From NCBI GenBank assembly GCA_964478425.1, contig CAYZIB010000006.1, positions 9,953 through 73,952 on the forward strand: a stretch of 64,000 bases of DNA, in the 5' to 3' direction. A program made the translations under genes and the position numbers. Shown here in pieces: positions 62,572-64,000 of this stretch; position 1 is the first letter of the stretch; the number at the start of each line of letters is the position of its first letter. The notes under the pieces were generated by a model. That model saw nothing but the letters and a program-made list of their open reading frames with translations. It made no database searches and was not told the DNA's origin. This stretch comes from CAYZIB01 sp964478425. GTDB lineage: Bacteria; Bacillota_I; Bacilli_A; Acholeplasmatales; WRBM01.

Positions 62572-63894
62572 ATGTTAAATCTTAAATTTAGTTTGAGAAT
62601 GAAAGATATTTTAAAAGATGATTATTTAAAATATGAAAATAGTTTAAAAGAAGAAATTATAAAAGCTTTTAGAATAAATAATAATTATATTACAAATGAA
62701 GAATTTTTAAAAAATTTTAATTTTGATATAAAAAAAATTGATTATGAAAAAGATGGTTATTATTTATTTAGTGATATTAGTGGAAATAGTTTAATACATC
62801 AAACTGGTTTAATTTATTTTCAAGAGGCTAGTGCTATGATGCCTGTTAATTGCATTGATATAAAAGAAGATGCATTTGTACTTGATTTATGTAGTTCTCC
62901 TGGAGGAAAAAGTTTACAAATATTAAGTAGAATAAAAAATGGATTTTTAGTTTGTAATGAAGTTGATAAATCGAGAATTTTTTCTTTATATAGTAATATA
63001 ACTAGATTAGGATATAACAATTATGCTATATTAAATGATTTACCAAGTAAATTAGAATTAGATTTTAAAGAATGCTTTGATTATATTTTAACCGATGTTC
63101 CATGTTCTGGAGAAGGAATGTTTAGAAAAGATGAAAATGCAATTAAATTTTGGAGTGAAGAACATGTTTTATCATGTAAAAAAAGAGATTTCAAAATTAT
63201 TGATAGTGCTATAAATATGCTTAAAAATGGAGGTTTTTTAATATATTCAACATGTACATTTTCTAAAGAAGAAAATGAAGATGTTTGTGAATATATTAAA
63301 AATAAAGGGTTAATAGAAGTAGATGTTAATGATAAAATAGTTAGTAAAACAGTTTCTGATTTAAATTTAAATAAAGGAAGAAGATTTTATCCTTATTTAG
63401 GTTATGGTGAAGGACAATATATGGCTGTTTTTAAAAAAGATTTTGGATTAGTTAATGAATATAATTATTCAACTGAATTTAAAAAGAATTTAGTGTTTGA
63501 AAATTTTTTAAATAAATATTTAATTTCTAAAATTGATTATCGTGTTATAAATAATAAAGTATATTATATTAAAAAAGAATTAAAAATTAAATATTCAAAT
63601 GTAATAACAAGAGGAGTATTATTAGGAGAAATAAAAAAAGATTATTTTTTGCCTGAACATGACTTTTTTAAAACTTTTGGAAAACTTTTTAAATTAAATT
63701 ATGAATTAAATGATTTAAATATGGCAAAAAAATATTTAAAAGGTGAAGAATTATATATTGATGGATTAGATGGATTTGGCGTATTTACATATAAAAATGG
63801 TATTATTGGTGGATTTAAGGCTGTTAATGGAAGAATTAAAAATTATTATCCAAAATCATTAAGAATAAATTTAAAAGAAGACTTTATTTTTTAA
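62572..63894 (+). CDS. RsmF/NOP2-type rRNA m5C methyltransferase
   Basis: The enzyme adds m5C to 16S rRNA. The 440-residue protein has the SAM motif VLDLCSSPGGKSLQI, the catalytic DVPCSGEGMFRKD and the second Cys in YSTCTFSKEENED, followed by a C-terminal RsmF-type RNA-binding region (residues about 290-440). ATG at 62572 follows aaaaggaag; the frame is open further upstream but this start fits. The exact target base cannot be read from the sequence. Confidence 0.88.
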   Translation: MLNLKFSLRMKDILKDDYLKYENSLKEEIIKAFRINNNYITNEEFLKNFNFDIKKIDYEKDGYYLFSDISGNSLIHQTGLIYFQEASAMMPVNCIDIKEDAFVLDLCSSPGGKSLQILSRIKNGFLVCNEVDKSRIFSLYSNITRLGYNNYAILNDLPSKLELDFKECFDYILTDVPCSGEGMFRKDENAIKFWSEEHVLSCKKRDFKIIDSAINMLKNGGFLIYSTCTFSKEENEDVCEYIKNKGLIEVDVNDKIVSKTVSDLNLNKGRRFYPYLGYGEGQYMAVFKKDFGLVNEYNYSTEFKKNLVFENFLNKYLISKIDYRVINNKVYYIKKELKIKYSNVITRGVLLGEIKKDYFLPEHDFFKTFGKLFKLNYELNDLNMAKKYLKGEELYIDGLDGFGVFTYKNGIIGGFKAVNGRIKNYYPKSLRINLKEDFIF

Positions 63895-63922
63895 TAAACA
63901 GGTGTATAATATTTTATGAAAT

Positions 63923-63998
63923 GGCCTGTTGGTGAAATGGTTAACACGTTGCCCTCTCAAGGCAATATTTGTGGGTTCGAACCCCATACAGGTTACCA
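63923..63998 (+). tRNA. tRNA-Glu with anticodon CTC
   Basis: A 76-base cloverleaf with encoded CCA: acceptor ggcctgt / acaggtt (two G-U pairs at the end), anticodon stem ttgcc / ggcaa with loop ctctcaa, T arm gtggg-ttcgaac-cccat variant. Anticodon is CTC at 63956-63958, reading GAG. The body resembles bacterial tRNA-Glu. A TATAAT box at 63905-63910 lies just upstream. Confidence 0.9.
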
Positions 63999-64000
63999 TT

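Noticed and set aside
1..64000. Mycoplasma-type code with TGA as Trp
   Set aside because: Several intact conserved genes end in TGA at the expected C-terminus (tatD, cca, metal ATPase), and Trp is encoded by TGG.
1..64000. CRISPR arrays, insertion sequences or prophage
   Set aside because: I saw no regularly spaced repeats, transposase motifs or phage genes; the window is mostly conserved chromosomal genes.

Overview
This is an AT-rich chromosomal segment that starts inside rpsL and ends with a tRNA gene. It suggests a small-genome, low-GC Gram-positive bacterium in or near the Bacilli. TGA is a real stop (for example tatD at 6355, cca at 29269) and TGG encodes Trp, so the Mycoplasma code is not used. 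The cell appears to be walled: there is a class A penicillin-binding protein, an N-acetylmuramoyl-L-alanine amidase and an almost complete acetylase branch for meso-diaminopimelate. Gene order matches Bacillus subtilis in several blocks: rpsL-rpsG-fusA-tuf, rpsF-ssb-rpsR-gdpP-rplI-dnaB, prfA-prmC-(tsaC)-spoIIR-GNAT-rpiB-upp-atp, and atpC-ywzB-spoIIQ-spoIIID. An uncultured lineage such as RF39, or an Erysipelotrichales relative, would fit, but that placement is inference.

Layout. 1-4.2 kb: translation genes of the str operon. 4.3-9.3 kb: an unknown protein, cold-shock protein, TatD, an HtrA-like lipoprotein protease and a class A PBP. 9.3-15.7 kb: rpsF leader and operon, with GdpP fused to ribosomal protein L9, replicative helicase and RF1. 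15.8-27.4 kb: prmC, tsaC, spoIIR, rpiB, upp, a complete F-type ATP synthase operon whose c subunit has a Na+-binding signature, then spoIIQ and spoIIID. 27.4-35.4 kb: YigZ, CCA-adding enzyme, pullulanase, YhaM, a MATE exporter under a purine riboswitch, and a CofE-like protein. 35.5-46.7 kb: a ZIP metal transporter, then a long run of closely packed genes (DUF1538 with two PII-like proteins, TVP38, an ECF sigma/anti-sigma pair with two ATPase-FtsX fusions, a 5'-3' exonuclease, a GPH symporter). 46.9-49.7 kb: a lipoprotein, an ECF sigma factor and an RsgI-like anti-sigma; lipoprotein and anti-sigma share the same extracellular domain. 49.7-56.2 kb: an M28 peptidase and the diaminopimelate genes. 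56.2-64 kb: an ArsR-HMA-P1B ATPase metal module, YegP, a transporter with a 2-hydroxyacid dehydrogenase, the amidase, an rRNA methyltransferase and tRNA-Glu.

Main observations. (1) Three sporulation genes each have a promoter of the matching compartment type: sigma-F for spoIIR, sigma-F/G for spoIIQ, sigma-E for spoIIID. The spoIIR promoter sits in the loop of the preceding gene's terminator, whose 3' arm holds the spoIIR Shine-Dalgarno. (2) A guanine-type purine aptamer precedes the MATE gene with a terminator that competes with P3 and P1, the arrangement of an ON switch. (3) Two and possibly three genes appear to start at ATT. (4) An RsgI-type sigma/anti-sigma pair is accompanied by a lipoprotein with the same Asn-Pro-containing domain. 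(5) The ATP synthase is predicted to be Na+-coupled.
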